Virus record (IMG/VR): IMGVR_UViG_3300010392_000294
Span: 1-46,408 of that record
From: a virus
Direction: 5' to 3' (one strand)
Length of the DNA stretch: 46,408 bases
Position 1 is the first letter of the stretch. Each line of letters opens with the position of its first letter. Under the pieces are notes generated by a model, which was given only the letters and a program-made list of their open reading frames with translations, had not been told where the DNA came from and made no database searches. The position numbers and the translations under genes are program-made. Below are positions 1-6,812 of this stretch, piece after piece.

Positions 1-127
1 TCATGACTGTCTCCTTAATACCCGCGATGGGACTCGAACCCACACTTGACGGATTTTAAATCCATTGCCTCTGCCGATTGGGCTACGCGGGCACCTCATT
101 CAGATGTCTTTCTTCTCGTTGCGAGCA
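1..127. repeat. Terminal direct repeat, left copy
   Basis: These 127 bases are identical to 46282-46408. The right copy runs straight out of the polymerase start codon and the left copy runs straight into the 3' end of the gene at 100-348, so joining the ends gives one uninterrupted operon. A 127-base overlap is the size left by assemblers that use a k-mer of 127 when a contig closes on itself. I read it as a closure overlap, not a biological long terminal repeat. Confidence 0.9.
19..92 (-). tRNA. tRNA with anticodon UAA (tRNA-Leu-like, short variable loop)
   Basis: Read on the minus strand this folds as a full cloverleaf of 74 nt. It has a 7-bp acceptor stem with a G-U first pair, a D arm with only three good pairs, a 5-bp anticodon stem around a TTTAAAA loop (anticodon UAA), a 5-nt variable region, and a T arm with a TTCGAGT loop. 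The discriminator is A and CCA is not encoded. The acceptor start and the D-loop core AATCGG resemble bacterial tRNA-Leu(UAA), but leucine tRNAs normally carry a long variable arm that is absent here. The 3' end lies two bases before the ribosome site of the polymerase gene, so both are probably cut from one transcript. Decoding of UUA is inferred; charging with leucine is not proven. Confidence 0.88.
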
Positions 128-348
128 ATTGACGCATTAGCCCAAAACATCGATTGCTCAAGGTTGGTCATAGCCAAACTTAACTCACGAGATGGGGGAC
201 AATGTTCGTTGAGAAACAGTGCTAAATTGTTAGCTTGTTCCCTGATTTTCATATATCGCTCAGCTTGATCCCCTACAGGAGGGTGATGAGTGAAGTTCCG
301 TTCACGATTTTCTTTTTGCGTATCAGTTTCGGGGTGTATGAGACACAT
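100..348 (-). CDS. Acb2/Tad1-like hairpin-domain protein (candidate anti-CBASS/anti-Thoeris sponge)
   Basis: This 82-residue protein starts at the ATG at 348, seven bases after an AAAGGAG ribosome site; an in-frame ATG upstream overlaps the previous gene and lacks such a site. It has two predicted helices: one from GDQAERYMKIREQANNLA to about LNEHCPP, the second SRELSLAMTNLEQSMFWANA. The signature HPP-x-GDQ, CPPSRE-x-SLA and a terminal WANASIARNE matches, from memory, the small phage family now grouped as the Acb2/Tad1 hairpin domain. Characterised members bind cyclic di- and tri-nucleotides or gcADPR and so block CBASS or Thoeris signalling. Anti-defence function is inferred from family resemblance. 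It is the last leftward gene before the tRNA and polymerase, in line with early expression. Confidence 0.7.
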   Translation of the reverse strand: MCLIHPETDTQKENRERNFTHHPPVGDQAERYMKIREQANNLALFLNEHCPPSRELSLAMTNLEQSMFWANASIARNEKKDI

Positions 349-359
349 GGGTAACTCCT

Positions 360-950
360 TTAGATCATGTTCCACTGACGCATGAGACCAACCCGCAACA
401 CACGAGCCGTGATCTGTGCATCCTCAACCGCTGTATGGGGGACAGTAAGAGGTCGCTCAGGAAAGGCCCTGTTCCAACACTCTTGGAGGTTGGGGATCTT
501 TTCGTCATTTTCCTCGGCAAACAAGATTCCCGGGTCAAGAACTCGATGGCGAGCCCTCAACCTACTAGTCCAGTTTGGCATACACTCAAGGAACGACATG
601 TCAAACCGAGGATTTTTGCCTGCAACATTGAAAGTGATCTTCTCGCCTTGACCAACATCTCGTAGACCTTGTGAGTCAAGAAACTGCCACACAAGATTAG
701 TGATGTTTTGCTCAGGTTGAGCCAAGTCACCGGCATCTTGAATTTTCTTAAACAACTCAGCGTTAATAACTGCTGCCTCGAGTTGGCTAGGGAAAATTTC
801 AGGGGGTTTGATGTAAGTGTGAAATGTAGGGAGTTCTGAGACATCTTCACCCCACCACTTTACATCGTCAATAACAATGCCTAGCTCAAGAACTATAGCA
901 CTGTGCGGGTTGAGGCCTGTGGTCTCGACATCAATGACGGCGTATCTCAT
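360..950 (-). CDS. DnaQ-like 3'-5' exonuclease (DEDD family)
   Basis: The protein has 196 residues starting at the ATG at 950, which overlaps the preceding stop by ATGA and sits behind an AGAAGGA ribosome site; a longer in-frame start would run back into the kinase gene. All three exonuclease motifs are visible: Exo I DVETTGL near residue 7, Exo II NVAGKNPRFDMSFL in the middle, and Exo III HTAVEDA near the C terminus with the His-x4-Asp spacing of the DEDDh subgroup. Such enzymes trim 3' ends of DNA or RNA. The phage polymerase has its own exonuclease domain, so this enzyme probably serves repair, RNA processing or nucleotide recycling. Confidence 0.85.
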   Translation of the reverse strand: MRYAVIDVETTGLNPHSAIVLELGIVIDDVKWWGEDVSELPTFHTYIKPPEIFPSQLEAAVINAELFKKIQDAGDLAQPEQNITNLVWQFLDSQGLRDVGQGEKITFNVAGKNPRFDMSFLECMPNWTSRLRARHRVLDPGILFAEENDEKIPNLQECWNRAFPERPLTVPHTAVEDAQITARVLRVGLMRQWNMI

Positions 951-1372
951 TTTGTGTATCCTTCTGGGAGTTCTTGCCAAGCTTCGAGCATACTACGCAT
1001 ATGCTCAAACGGGACACCGTGAATGGTCTTTGCATGACAAAGACTCAGGTCCTTAGCCCAAGGAGTGTCAGGCTCGAGGATCTCAAATTCGGCCCCAAAG
1101 ACACGAGCCATCTCCTTGTACGGATCAATATATCTGATCCTCGTAAAGGTATTGGCTACGATTGCATTGTAGCCGTTGTACAAAGCCCTTGCAACCTGAC
1201 CTTGACACCAAACGATTGCCTGTTGATTAAGGGCCTTGGTCCATCGGTAGTACTGATCTCCAAAGAACATGTCGTTGTCATAGTGGGCGGTGTGCTGGTT
1301 AGCAGCAACAAGCTTCTCTGCAAGGGTAGACTTACCCGAACCCGGCAACCCTCTTATGACGATGAGTTTCAT
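947..1372 (-). CDS. P-loop kinase, polynucleotide-kinase/zeta-toxin-like
   Basis: This 141-residue protein has a perfect Walker A motif, GLPGSGKST, at residues 8-16 right after the first beta strand, and a DND motif about 25 residues later where the kinase superfamily of T4 polynucleotide kinase, zeta toxins and N4BP2-like proteins places its catalytic Asp. There is no phosphatase domain, so it is a stand-alone kinase. Starts and stops overlap by ATGA with both neighbours, showing translational coupling. Substrate is unknown: 5'-OH nucleic-acid ends are the obvious candidate given the HAD phosphatase and ligase in the same leftward unit, but a small-molecule or nucleotide kinase is possible. 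Confidence 0.75.
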   Translation of the reverse strand: MKLIVIRGLPGSGKSTLAEKLVAANQHTAHYDNDMFFGDQYYRWTKALNQQAIVWCQGQVARALYNGYNAIVANTFTRIRYIDPYKEMARVFGAEFEILEPDTPWAKDLSLCHAKTIHGVPFEHMRSMLEAWQELPEGYTK

Positions 1373-1581
1373 GTGTCTAACATCTCCTGTGCCTCAACCA
1401 TACGCTTGTAGCGGTCGGGCGTCCATGTTGTGTAAATCTCGAACAGATCGCAGGTGTAGCCTGCTTTAGCATGGTCTTTACATACACGCTCGGCTTCTTC
1501 TCTTGATCTGCATGTACGCATACGTTGAGCAGGTTGACCACCGCGTATGAACACTACGCATTTGCGTTTAGTGGCGGCCAT
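1369..1581 (-). CDS. Small basic hypothetical protein
   Basis: 70 residues, starting at the ATG at 1581 inside the last codons of the upstream gene and ending with an ATGA overlap into the kinase gene. It is rich in Arg and Lys with three cysteines (KCVV, RTCRS, RVCKDH) and a further YTCD; these are not spaced as a clear zinc site. I do not recognise a family. Its place in a tightly coupled string supports it being a real gene. Confidence 0.65.
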   Translation of the reverse strand: MAATKRKCVVFIRGGQPAQRMRTCRSREEAERVCKDHAKAGYTCDLFEIYTTWTPDRYKRMVEAQEMLDT

Positions 1582-2332
1582 AATACTTTGCAACCTCCTC
1601 AATAGTGTTTTCACCCCTCACTGGATTCATCACAGAGAGAGTCATGCCTAGTCTCGGAGCAACACCTATTGCCCATTGGGTCTCGTTGATACCCTCATCC
1701 CGGTTCAAATGGCCGGAGATTTGAAGTACCAGTTCAGCCTCGTTGCCTCGACCCACAACCTGTTTTGCAAAACCCTCTGTGTAGGATTGACCTTGGGGGG
1801 CGAGATGGTTCCAGAGCCAACGAGCGATACAAGTTTGTCGAGGAGCAGGATGTTCCTCATCGTAGCCCATAAACTCTGGCAACACACCAGTTGCAATTCG
1901 ATCGTGATTGAGAACCTGACGTAGCTTGCTGTAGTTGTCAAGCCCGGGAGCACCATCAGGAATCAACCAAACATCGGGGCCAAAGAGAATTATCCAAGGA
2001 TAGAGGGCTCTCATGATGTCGTCATCAGTTCGAGTGTGCCAGTTTACATACTTCCCACCCTCGGTTTTTACAGAAATATCCTCTACACCAAACTCCATAA
2101 TAAGTAGATCCCTCAACATGAAAAGAATATCCGGCATTTTCTCAACCACGATATCAAATTGGCTATGAGAATTTGTGGGTGCGATCAAATCTGCAGGGTG
2201 TCCAATTGTCACACGATCAATGTTGTTTTGGTACTCATGCAACTGACTGCCAAAAACTTCAAGGAGTTCTCTTTCAGTTGCTTTGGGGTTTTGCTTACGA
2301 ATCTGGTTGCAGTTAAAGTAGTGGTGGATCAT
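1568..2332 (-). CDS. Hypothetical protein downstream of the SF2 helicase
   Basis: The protein has 254 residues and I do not recognise it. The start at 2332 overlaps the helicase stop by ATGA. The sequence is acidic in the middle, without signal peptide, membrane segment or nucleotide-binding loop. Visible features are a conserved-looking TDDDIMRALYPWIILFGPDVWLIPDG stretch (here split as TDDDIMRALYPW and DVWLIPDG) and a C-terminal VMNPVRGENTIEE. Coupling to the helicase suggests a shared process, possibly as a partner or a DNA-binding factor, but the sequence shows nothing specific. Confidence 0.7.
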   Translation of the reverse strand: MIHHYFNCNQIRKQNPKATERELLEVFGSQLHEYQNNIDRVTIGHPADLIAPTNSHSQFDIVVEKMPDILFMLRDLLIMEFGVEDISVKTEGGKYVNWHTRTDDDIMRALYPWIILFGPDVWLIPDGAPGLDNYSKLRQVLNHDRIATGVLPEFMGYDEEHPAPRQTCIARWLWNHLAPQGQSYTEGFAKQVVGRGNEAELVLQISGHLNRDEGINETQWAIGVAPRLGMTLSVMNPVRGENTIEEVAKYYGRH

Positions 2333-4143
2333 TGCGTCATGGTCTCCATGAGTTCAAGTGCATTAAGCACTTCGTTCTTTGCGAGTTTGCTCAGTGACTT
2401 CTTCTTACGAAGGTTTGCGAGAACCAACCTGTCTGTCGGAAGGTTAATGTAATCAATCACGCGAGGTGAGGCATTCTCGTCCATGCCAATACGGTGGAAT
2501 CGTTCCTCAGCCTGTTGACGCTTACCCCCATTAAAAGTGTTCGAGTAGAAAATCATGGTGTCTGCTGCAGTGAGTGTGATACCCTCACCAGCGGCGTCAG
2601 GGTTGCCTACAAAGGCAATAGGTTGAGGGTACTTTTCTGTATCTTGGAACAATTGCTGAGCATTGTCCACAGTCCCCTCGAGACCCCTAACAGCATCTTT
2701 ATGGTACGAGGTATCACCCTTCCCAGAAGACTCTGTTAAAGGATAGAAACTTCGAGAACGTCCATCAACTTTAAGAACATTCCAATCATTAGCCAAGCAG
2801 ATCTCAACAATTTTATCAATAGTCCCTTGAAAGCCACCCCAAATAATGACTCGGTTACGCTCGTTATCGCGGAGTTCTTGAAGATCACCGATAAGCATAT
2901 CGTCTTTTGGAGTTTGTATCTTATCTGAACCTGTCCGCTTCTTACGGGCAAAACCCTCAGAGTCTTCCACGAACTCGTGTGTATATTGGAAACCATCAGA
3001 GAGCTGACGAACCGCACTGAGGGCTTGTGCCGCAGGCATGGTCTCCGCCAACACACGAGCAGCAGAGAGTAAGGTGGGGTCAAGTTTTGCTGCTCGCTCA
3101 ATATAGATTTTGTCCGGGAGATTCTGCTGGACATCTTTTTTGAGTCGAATGATTCTGATTGGCTCGAGTCGTTTGCCAAAGGCCTTCACCTCGTCAGGAA
3201 TCCAACCAAGGGTTTTCATGTAGGTACCGTGATTGCCCTGAGCTTGAGTTGTACTGGCGAGACGTTTGCGGAGATTAACTGGATTTTTCTCTCGAATAAA
3301 TCCGGGGCAAAGCATCTCAATTTGGGCCCACCAGTCCGTAGGATCCTTAGGGTCTGGTGTACCAGTCATAGGGAGAACGAATTCATTACCCGCCCAAAAA
3401 TCGTTCATGAGGCGACATAGCTCATAAACTAATTGAGTGCGTTGTGCCGCGGGGTTTTTGAAGTTGGCGGACTCGTCGATGCAGAGAACAAAGGGAGGGT
3501 GGTCAGCCTCCAACATGGCTTTGCGAATAGCTTGGGGGCTGTTCATAATGAGTCGTGGTTTGACGCCGAAGGGCCACTTGGGGATCTCGGTACGCCAAGC
3601 ATCCATAGGATTCTTCGGGCTAATAACCCAGAAAAGATCCTCATCTTGGGTGCTAACCGTCGAACCCTCTGTGTGTTGCAGCATCGTCTTTGCCATGTAC
3701 ATCACACTCAAACCCATGAGAGTTTTACCAAGGCCCATATCATAACCGAGAAGAATCTTGCGACGTTGTAAAACTAAAGGCAAGTCTTCTTTTTGAAAGT
3801 CATAGTATTCGACGGGCATTTGAGCAACGAGATCTTTGTACTCTTCTGAGACAGGATCAGTGTACCTGTCGAGCCAGTCTTTTGAGGTGCCGGGCATCTC
3901 ACCGTTAGTGAGATAACCGAGAGCGTTTCGATTACGGAGGCTGTGCTTGGGGTGTGTGGCTGTCCAAGCCTTGGAGTCGGGGTGCCACTTAGCTCCCTCA
4001 AGCCCATTGATCTCATCCTTAATGTAAAGCCACGCCGCTCGGGGCATCCCGCCCCAATTAAAGAGCATCCTATCTCCACGATCTTCGTAGTAGAGAGGAT
4101 ACTTCATTTTCTCAGGCCAGTGGTACGCTTTAGTTGTCGGCAT
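2329..4143 (-). CDS. SNF2/DEAD-like superfamily 2 helicase
   Basis: The protein has 604 residues. I place the start at the ATG at 4143, behind GGAGGT; a longer start at 4182 lacks a ribosome site and overlaps the previous gene further. Motifs in order: I GYDMGLGKT (about residues 133-141), II DESANFKN (about 223), III PMTGTPDP (about 258), then in the C-terminal lobe V AGEGITL and VI QAEERFHRIGM. The DMGLGKT and HRIGM forms are typical of SNF2-type translocases of phages and mobile elements. The first 115 residues form an accessory domain. It probably remodels or unwinds DNA during replication or recombination. Confidence 0.9.
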   Translation of the reverse strand: MPTTKAYHWPEKMKYPLYYEDRGDRMLFNWGGMPRAAWLYIKDEINGLEGAKWHPDSKAWTATHPKHSLRNRNALGYLTNGEMPGTSKDWLDRYTDPVSEEYKDLVAQMPVEYYDFQKEDLPLVLQRRKILLGYDMGLGKTLMGLSVMYMAKTMLQHTEGSTVSTQDEDLFWVISPKNPMDAWRTEIPKWPFGVKPRLIMNSPQAIRKAMLEADHPPFVLCIDESANFKNPAAQRTQLVYELCRLMNDFWAGNEFVLPMTGTPDPKDPTDWWAQIEMLCPGFIREKNPVNLRKRLASTTQAQGNHGTYMKTLGWIPDEVKAFGKRLEPIRIIRLKKDVQQNLPDKIYIERAAKLDPTLLSAARVLAETMPAAQALSAVRQLSDGFQYTHEFVEDSEGFARKKRTGSDKIQTPKDDMLIGDLQELRDNERNRVIIWGGFQGTIDKIVEICLANDWNVLKVDGRSRSFYPLTESSGKGDTSYHKDAVRGLEGTVDNAQQLFQDTEKYPQPIAFVGNPDAAGEGITLTAADTMIFYSNTFNGGKRQQAEERFHRIGMDENASPRVIDYINLPTDRLVLANLRKKKSLSKLAKNEVLNALELMETMTQ

Positions 4144-4357
4144 TACCAACCTCCACAATATCGAGGGTGGCACCATCTTCATTAAGACTCACTGAGGATA
4201 TTCGTAGATGTTTACCCCAAAGTGAACTAACAAAGGTTTGTGGCTCCTTTGAGCTCAATTTTATCTGTAAAATTACAGGGGACTCAGATTCCTTTGGCTG
4301 CTCTACTACAATCACTGAGTCAACGCTGAGCTTAGGATTTGCTTGATGTTGAATCAT
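4130..4357 (-). CDS. Small hypothetical protein
   Basis: 75 residues, starting at the ATG at 4357 after GAGGAGAAC and overlapping the helicase start by 14 bases. The composition alternates polar and hydrophobic residues (VILQIKLSS, LRISSVSLNED, TLDIVEV), suggesting a small all-beta fold. No family recognised. Its clear ribosome site and coupling to the helicase support expression. Confidence 0.65.
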   Translation of the reverse strand: MIQHQANPKLSVDSVIVVEQPKESESPVILQIKLSSKEPQTFVSSLWGKHLRISSVSLNEDGATLDIVEVGNADN

Positions 4358-4499
4358 TTTTTGTTCTCCTCATAGGGTTGGGTGAGATTCTCTCACCCGC
4401 TTTGTGTAGGCGGATGGCGGTGGGTGTGTCAACAGCTACTTTATAGCTCGACGTGACATACCACCAATGAGTTTTAGTGAGGTTGATTTTGAACTTCAT
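4332..4499 (-). CDS. Small basic hypothetical protein (55 residues)
   Basis: The open frame can be extended upstream to 4592, but the ATG at 4499 follows a GGAGGA site six bases upstream and lies inside the end of the zinc-ribbon gene, which fits the operon pattern. The protein starts MKFKINLTKTHWWYV and ends in a Ser/Lys/Arg-rich tail. Its last codons contain the ribosome site of the next gene. Function unknown. Confidence 0.6.
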   Translation of the reverse strand: MKFKINLTKTHWWYVTSSYKVAVDTPTAIRLHKAGERISPNPMRRTKNDSTSSKS

Positions 4500-4617
4500 C
4501 ACTATCCTCCACGAGAACGTACCCGTTACCAAGACAGTCGGGACAGGACTCCCACTCGTCATTAGAGTTAGGATGAAGTCCATCACCTCCACAGTATGGG
4601 CAAGGTACTTGTTTCAT
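4474..4617 (-). CDS. 47-residue zinc-ribbon miniprotein
   Basis: The ATG at 4617 overlaps the upstream stop by ATGA and follows GGGGAG. The product carries CPYCGGDG near residue 6 and CPDCLGNG near residue 25, two CxxCxGxG knuckles like those in the DnaJ cysteine-rich domain, followed by an acidic tail. Two CxxC pairs 15 residues apart can bind one zinc ion. Probably a small protein- or nucleic-acid-binding adaptor; the partner cannot be told from sequence. Confidence 0.75.
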   Translation of the reverse strand: MKQVPCPYCGGDGLHPNSNDEWESCPDCLGNGYVLVEDSDEVQNQPH

Positions 4618-4871
4618 CGGTCTCCCCAATCATCATCGAGCCACCATACACCAAGCTCATCTTCCTCGTCTTGGATAAACTCTCTAAATGTGCCTATGTG
4701 TTGATTGATCCATCGAGACGCACCAGTGAGTGTAAGTCTTTTGGTCTTGGGTGGAGATATACCCGTAGTCTCAGATATTTGACTGATGAAGTCTATCTGA
4801 GCCTTAGACGCGGGGCGTCCTGTGGGTTGAGATGTAAGTCTTTTCCACATAGTGTCTGAGATTGTGGACAT
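4614..4871 (-). CDS. Hypothetical protein with DUF3072-like segment
   Basis: 85 residues, starting at the ATG at 4871 behind GGAAGG. The central part (ASKAQIDFISQISETTG followed by LTLTGASRWINQHI) resembles, from memory, the small DUF3072-type helical motif in which a Gln-rich helix is followed by a Thr-x3-Ala-Ser helix. The C terminus is very acidic and aromatic (DEEDELGVWWLDDDWGD). First gene after a terminator and hairpin (4886-4938) and first of a coupled run into the helicase. Function unknown. Confidence 0.7.
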   Translation of the reverse strand: MSTISDTMWKRLTSQPTGRPASKAQIDFISQISETTGISPPKTKRLTLTGASRWINQHIGTFREFIQDEEDELGVWWLDDDWGDR

Positions 4872-4885
4872 GATGGCACCTTCCT

Positions 4886-4899
4886 GTGAGCAAGCTCAC
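4886..4899 (-). promoter_or_regulatory. 5' hairpin between terminator and ribosome site (copy A)
   Basis: GTGAGC-TT-GCTCAC on the minus strand, a perfect 6-bp stem immediately before AGGAAGGTGCCATC and the ATG at 4871. The same layout with different but paired bases occurs at 6751-6764. It may be a processing site, a stability hairpin or a protein-binding site. Confidence 0.6.
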
Positions 4900-4905
4900 G
4901 TTTGT

Positions 4906-4938
4906 AAAAAGGCTAGGGAGCCGTTAAGCCCCCCAACC
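4906..4938 (-). terminator. Intrinsic terminator after the 4960-5817 gene
   Basis: Minus strand: an 11-bp stem (arms GGTTGGGGGGC and GCTCCCTAGCC, with three G-U pairs), loop TTAACG, then five T. It lies 22 bases after the stop of the upstream gene. Stem length, loop and spacing match the terminator at 6771-6804. Confidence 0.8.
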
Positions 4939-4959
4939 TCGCGTGTGGCAGTCTGAGAG

Positions 4960-5817
4960 TCAGCGACCGATGGGTTCGGCTACTCCATCGGTGGTGCCAT
5001 CCTGCTGACCATCGACACTCTCGCCACTGGCTTCCGGCGGGTTGAGGAAGTCCTGAATGATTGCGGGGGTCGCAGCCGCTCGACCATCAACCATCCAGCC
5101 CTCCTCCTGATTCTCGTGCATTTGGCGGACAGGGACTTCCCACCAAGTGAAGCTCTTGCCCTCTTGCATGTCCGAGCGAATATTGAACGCCGTGCCGGGC
5201 TTAGCTCCACCTCGGGACTCGGGGCCACCGACGGTGTTGCTAGAGTTACGTCGGGCATAAAAGTACTGCCCGATAAACCCGCCGGCAATACGAGCACGAA
5301 CCTGAGCAATAGCCCCTTCATCGAGTCCACGAGTAGAATCGTCGACCATCTCATCGACCATGCACATATGCTCAGGGATGAAGAAGAGACACTCGATCCC
5401 GGTGTTGACAGCGACAGGCTTAGGCCCCTGCCCCTGCTTCACCTCCTGAGTGTTGAGGATTTTGGCAAAGTTGGGGTGGTTGGGGTTGTAGGATTCGAGT
5501 AGCGGCTTGCTGTCCACCATGAGTACAGCCTTAGGTCGCCATGCCAGATAGACAAGATCAAGTGAGCACTGGAGCTTGGACCCATACCTCTGAAACTGTC
5601 CCAGAGGAATGGAACGAGTTTTGTCCTTGTCCGAGAGGAAGAATCGGCCCGGCTTGATGCCGGTCTCCTGACACTCACGGGTTTGCCCCTGTCCAAGGTT
5701 GATGAAGTTACGCATCGCCTGAGGCGTGGTAAGTGCATCAAACACCTCATCCGAGGTGTTGGCAAGAACGCCCTCATTGCCGGGCACACTCAGGGCACTA
5801 CTCTGTTCGTCGTTCAT
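4960..5817 (-). CDS. Hypothetical early protein, single-gene end of a transcription unit
   Basis: The protein has 285 residues from the ATG at 5817 behind GGAG, overlapping the previous gene by 20 bases and followed directly by a terminator. There is no signal peptide or P-loop. The middle contains beta-rich segments (KAVLMVDSKPLLESY, GIECLFFIPEHMCMVDEM) and the C terminus is an acidic, disordered tail (DGQQDGTTDGVAEP). An acidic tail plus placement among replication genes would suit a single-stranded-DNA-binding protein, but no motif supports that. Unknown. Confidence 0.8.
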   Translation of the reverse strand: MNDEQSSALSVPGNEGVLANTSDEVFDALTTPQAMRNFINLGQGQTRECQETGIKPGRFFLSDKDKTRSIPLGQFQRYGSKLQCSLDLVYLAWRPKAVLMVDSKPLLESYNPNHPNFAKILNTQEVKQGQGPKPVAVNTGIECLFFIPEHMCMVDEMVDDSTRGLDEGAIAQVRARIAGGFIGQYFYARRNSSNTVGGPESRGGAKPGTAFNIRSDMQEGKSFTWWEVPVRQMHENQEEGWMVDGRAAATPAIIQDFLNPPEASGESVDGQQDGTTDGVAEPIGR

Positions 5818-6322
5818 CGTTAGGTCTCCACAGTGAAAGTAAAAGTCCTAGCTCGGAACTACCCACGGTGGGTAGTTTCTCTAGGACGCTAGTTAAGTCA
5901 TCATTGTTGATCTCTCGATCAAAGTTTGCATCACCTTGCTCGATGATATCCAAACCTCGATGGAAGTGATCTGAGTCTGCTGAGAAAACAAGTCGCCATT
6001 TCTGACCCTCGGGTGTAGAAATACCCTCAATTCTCGCTTCTCGTATTACGGCCGGGTGTAGGCCGTAGGTAGTATAGCTAGGGAGTCCGTTGAGGTCTAC
6101 ACCGTTGTGGATTGAAATTGTCCCCTGTAACTCACGCAGGTCTGTGAGCCATGCGGGGGCTGGCGGAGCCGTAGATGAGTAATAGCCCACGGGAATGGGT
6201 TGCTCAACAGGTGCAGCAAGATAACCTTGCTCCATGTCCTCTGGACGAGCAAGTCCCCCAACGAGCTGGCTTGTAGCAACACCAGCCACCATCAACCGTG
6301 AGATGAACGCTGTTGTTTTCAC
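5798..6322 (-). CDS. Secreted hypothetical protein with dockerin/EF-hand-like segment
   Basis: 174 residues with a GTG start at 6322 that overlaps the previous stop (GTGA). The N terminus (MKTTAFISRLMVAGVATSQL, then VGGLA) looks like a signal peptide with cleavage after residue 25. Near the C terminus GDANFDREINNDDLTSVL resembles a dockerin or EF-hand calcium loop, with Asp/Asn at alternating positions. A secreted protein in the early unit is unusual and could act at the cell surface, for example in exclusion of other phages; that is speculation. Confidence 0.65.
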   Translation of the reverse strand: MKTTAFISRLMVAGVATSQLVGGLARPEDMEQGYLAAPVEQPIPVGYYSSTAPPAPAWLTDLRELQGTISIHNGVDLNGLPSYTTYGLHPAVIREARIEGISTPEGQKWRLVFSADSDHFHRGLDIIEQGDANFDREINNDDLTSVLEKLPTVGSSELGLLLSLWRPNDERRTE

Positions 6323-6735
6323 CCAAGACCCCTCAAGAGTGAAGAAATTGAGGTTGCTTTTTTGCTGAGTTCTTTACCCCACGCAAGGAGTTCCTCTAGG
6401 GAGTACTTATCCAAGTCGGAGGAGCAAGTAATCTCATCGTCACCGGGTCCGCAGCAAATGGTGGGGCTGATCTCATCACCTGGGGTAGGTGCGGAGACTC
6501 CAAGTTCGGCAAGATAGTCTGCTATGATTGGTGCAATTGCATCTCGCACGTCCTCGTAAAATTTCACTTGCCGCTTACACTCATCAAACATCATGTTGAG
6601 GTCGGGCTCATGTCTTTTTGAGTACATAGTGTAAGCTATAAAACTCGAACAAATATGCAACTCTTTAAAGAGTTGACCGACCACACCTTTACGGTTGTTC
6701 TCAGGAGTTTCAGCTTGCAGGTTTTCCTCGATCAT
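6319..6735 (-). CDS. Hypothetical acidic protein
   Basis: 138 residues from the ATG at 6735 (a GTG nine bases upstream is also possible), behind AGAAAGG. The first half is helical (KGVVGQLFKELHICSSF, FYEDVRDAIAPIIADYL). The second half contains a cysteine-bearing loop (TICCGPGDDEITCSS) and a final helix. No family recognised. Follows a terminator and hairpin cassette and is coupled to the secreted-protein gene. Confidence 0.7.
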   Translation of the reverse strand: MIEENLQAETPENNRKGVVGQLFKELHICSSFIAYTMYSKRHEPDLNMMFDECKRQVKFYEDVRDAIAPIIADYLAELGVSAPTPGDEISPTICCGPGDDEITCSSDLDKYSLEELLAWGKELSKKATSISSLLRGLG

Positions 6736-6750
6736 GGATGGCACCTTTCT

Positions 6751-6764
6751 GCGAGTATACTCGC
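6751..6764 (-). promoter_or_regulatory. 5' hairpin between terminator and ribosome site (copy B)
   Basis: GCGAGTATACTCGC, a perfect 14-bp palindrome, just before AGAAAGGTGCCATCC and the ATG at 6735. Relative to copy A (4886-4899), stem positions 2 and 6 changed on both sides, keeping the pairing. Confidence 0.6.
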
Positions 6765-6770
6765 TTGTTG

Positions 6771-6804
6771 AAAAAAGTAGGGTGAGCCGTTGAGCCCACC
6801 CTAC
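6771..6804 (-). terminator. Intrinsic terminator after the ParB-like gene
   Basis: Minus strand: an 11-bp stem (GTAGGGTGGGC with GCTCACCCTAC, one G-U pair), loop TCAACG, then six T. It begins eight bases after the ParB-like stop. Strong candidate. Confidence 0.88.
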
Positions 6805-6812
6805 CCGCAGAG

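Noticed and set aside
19-92. tRNA gene as an integration (attP) site
   Set aside because: No integrase or excisionase is present, and the tRNA is complete with its own place in the operon.
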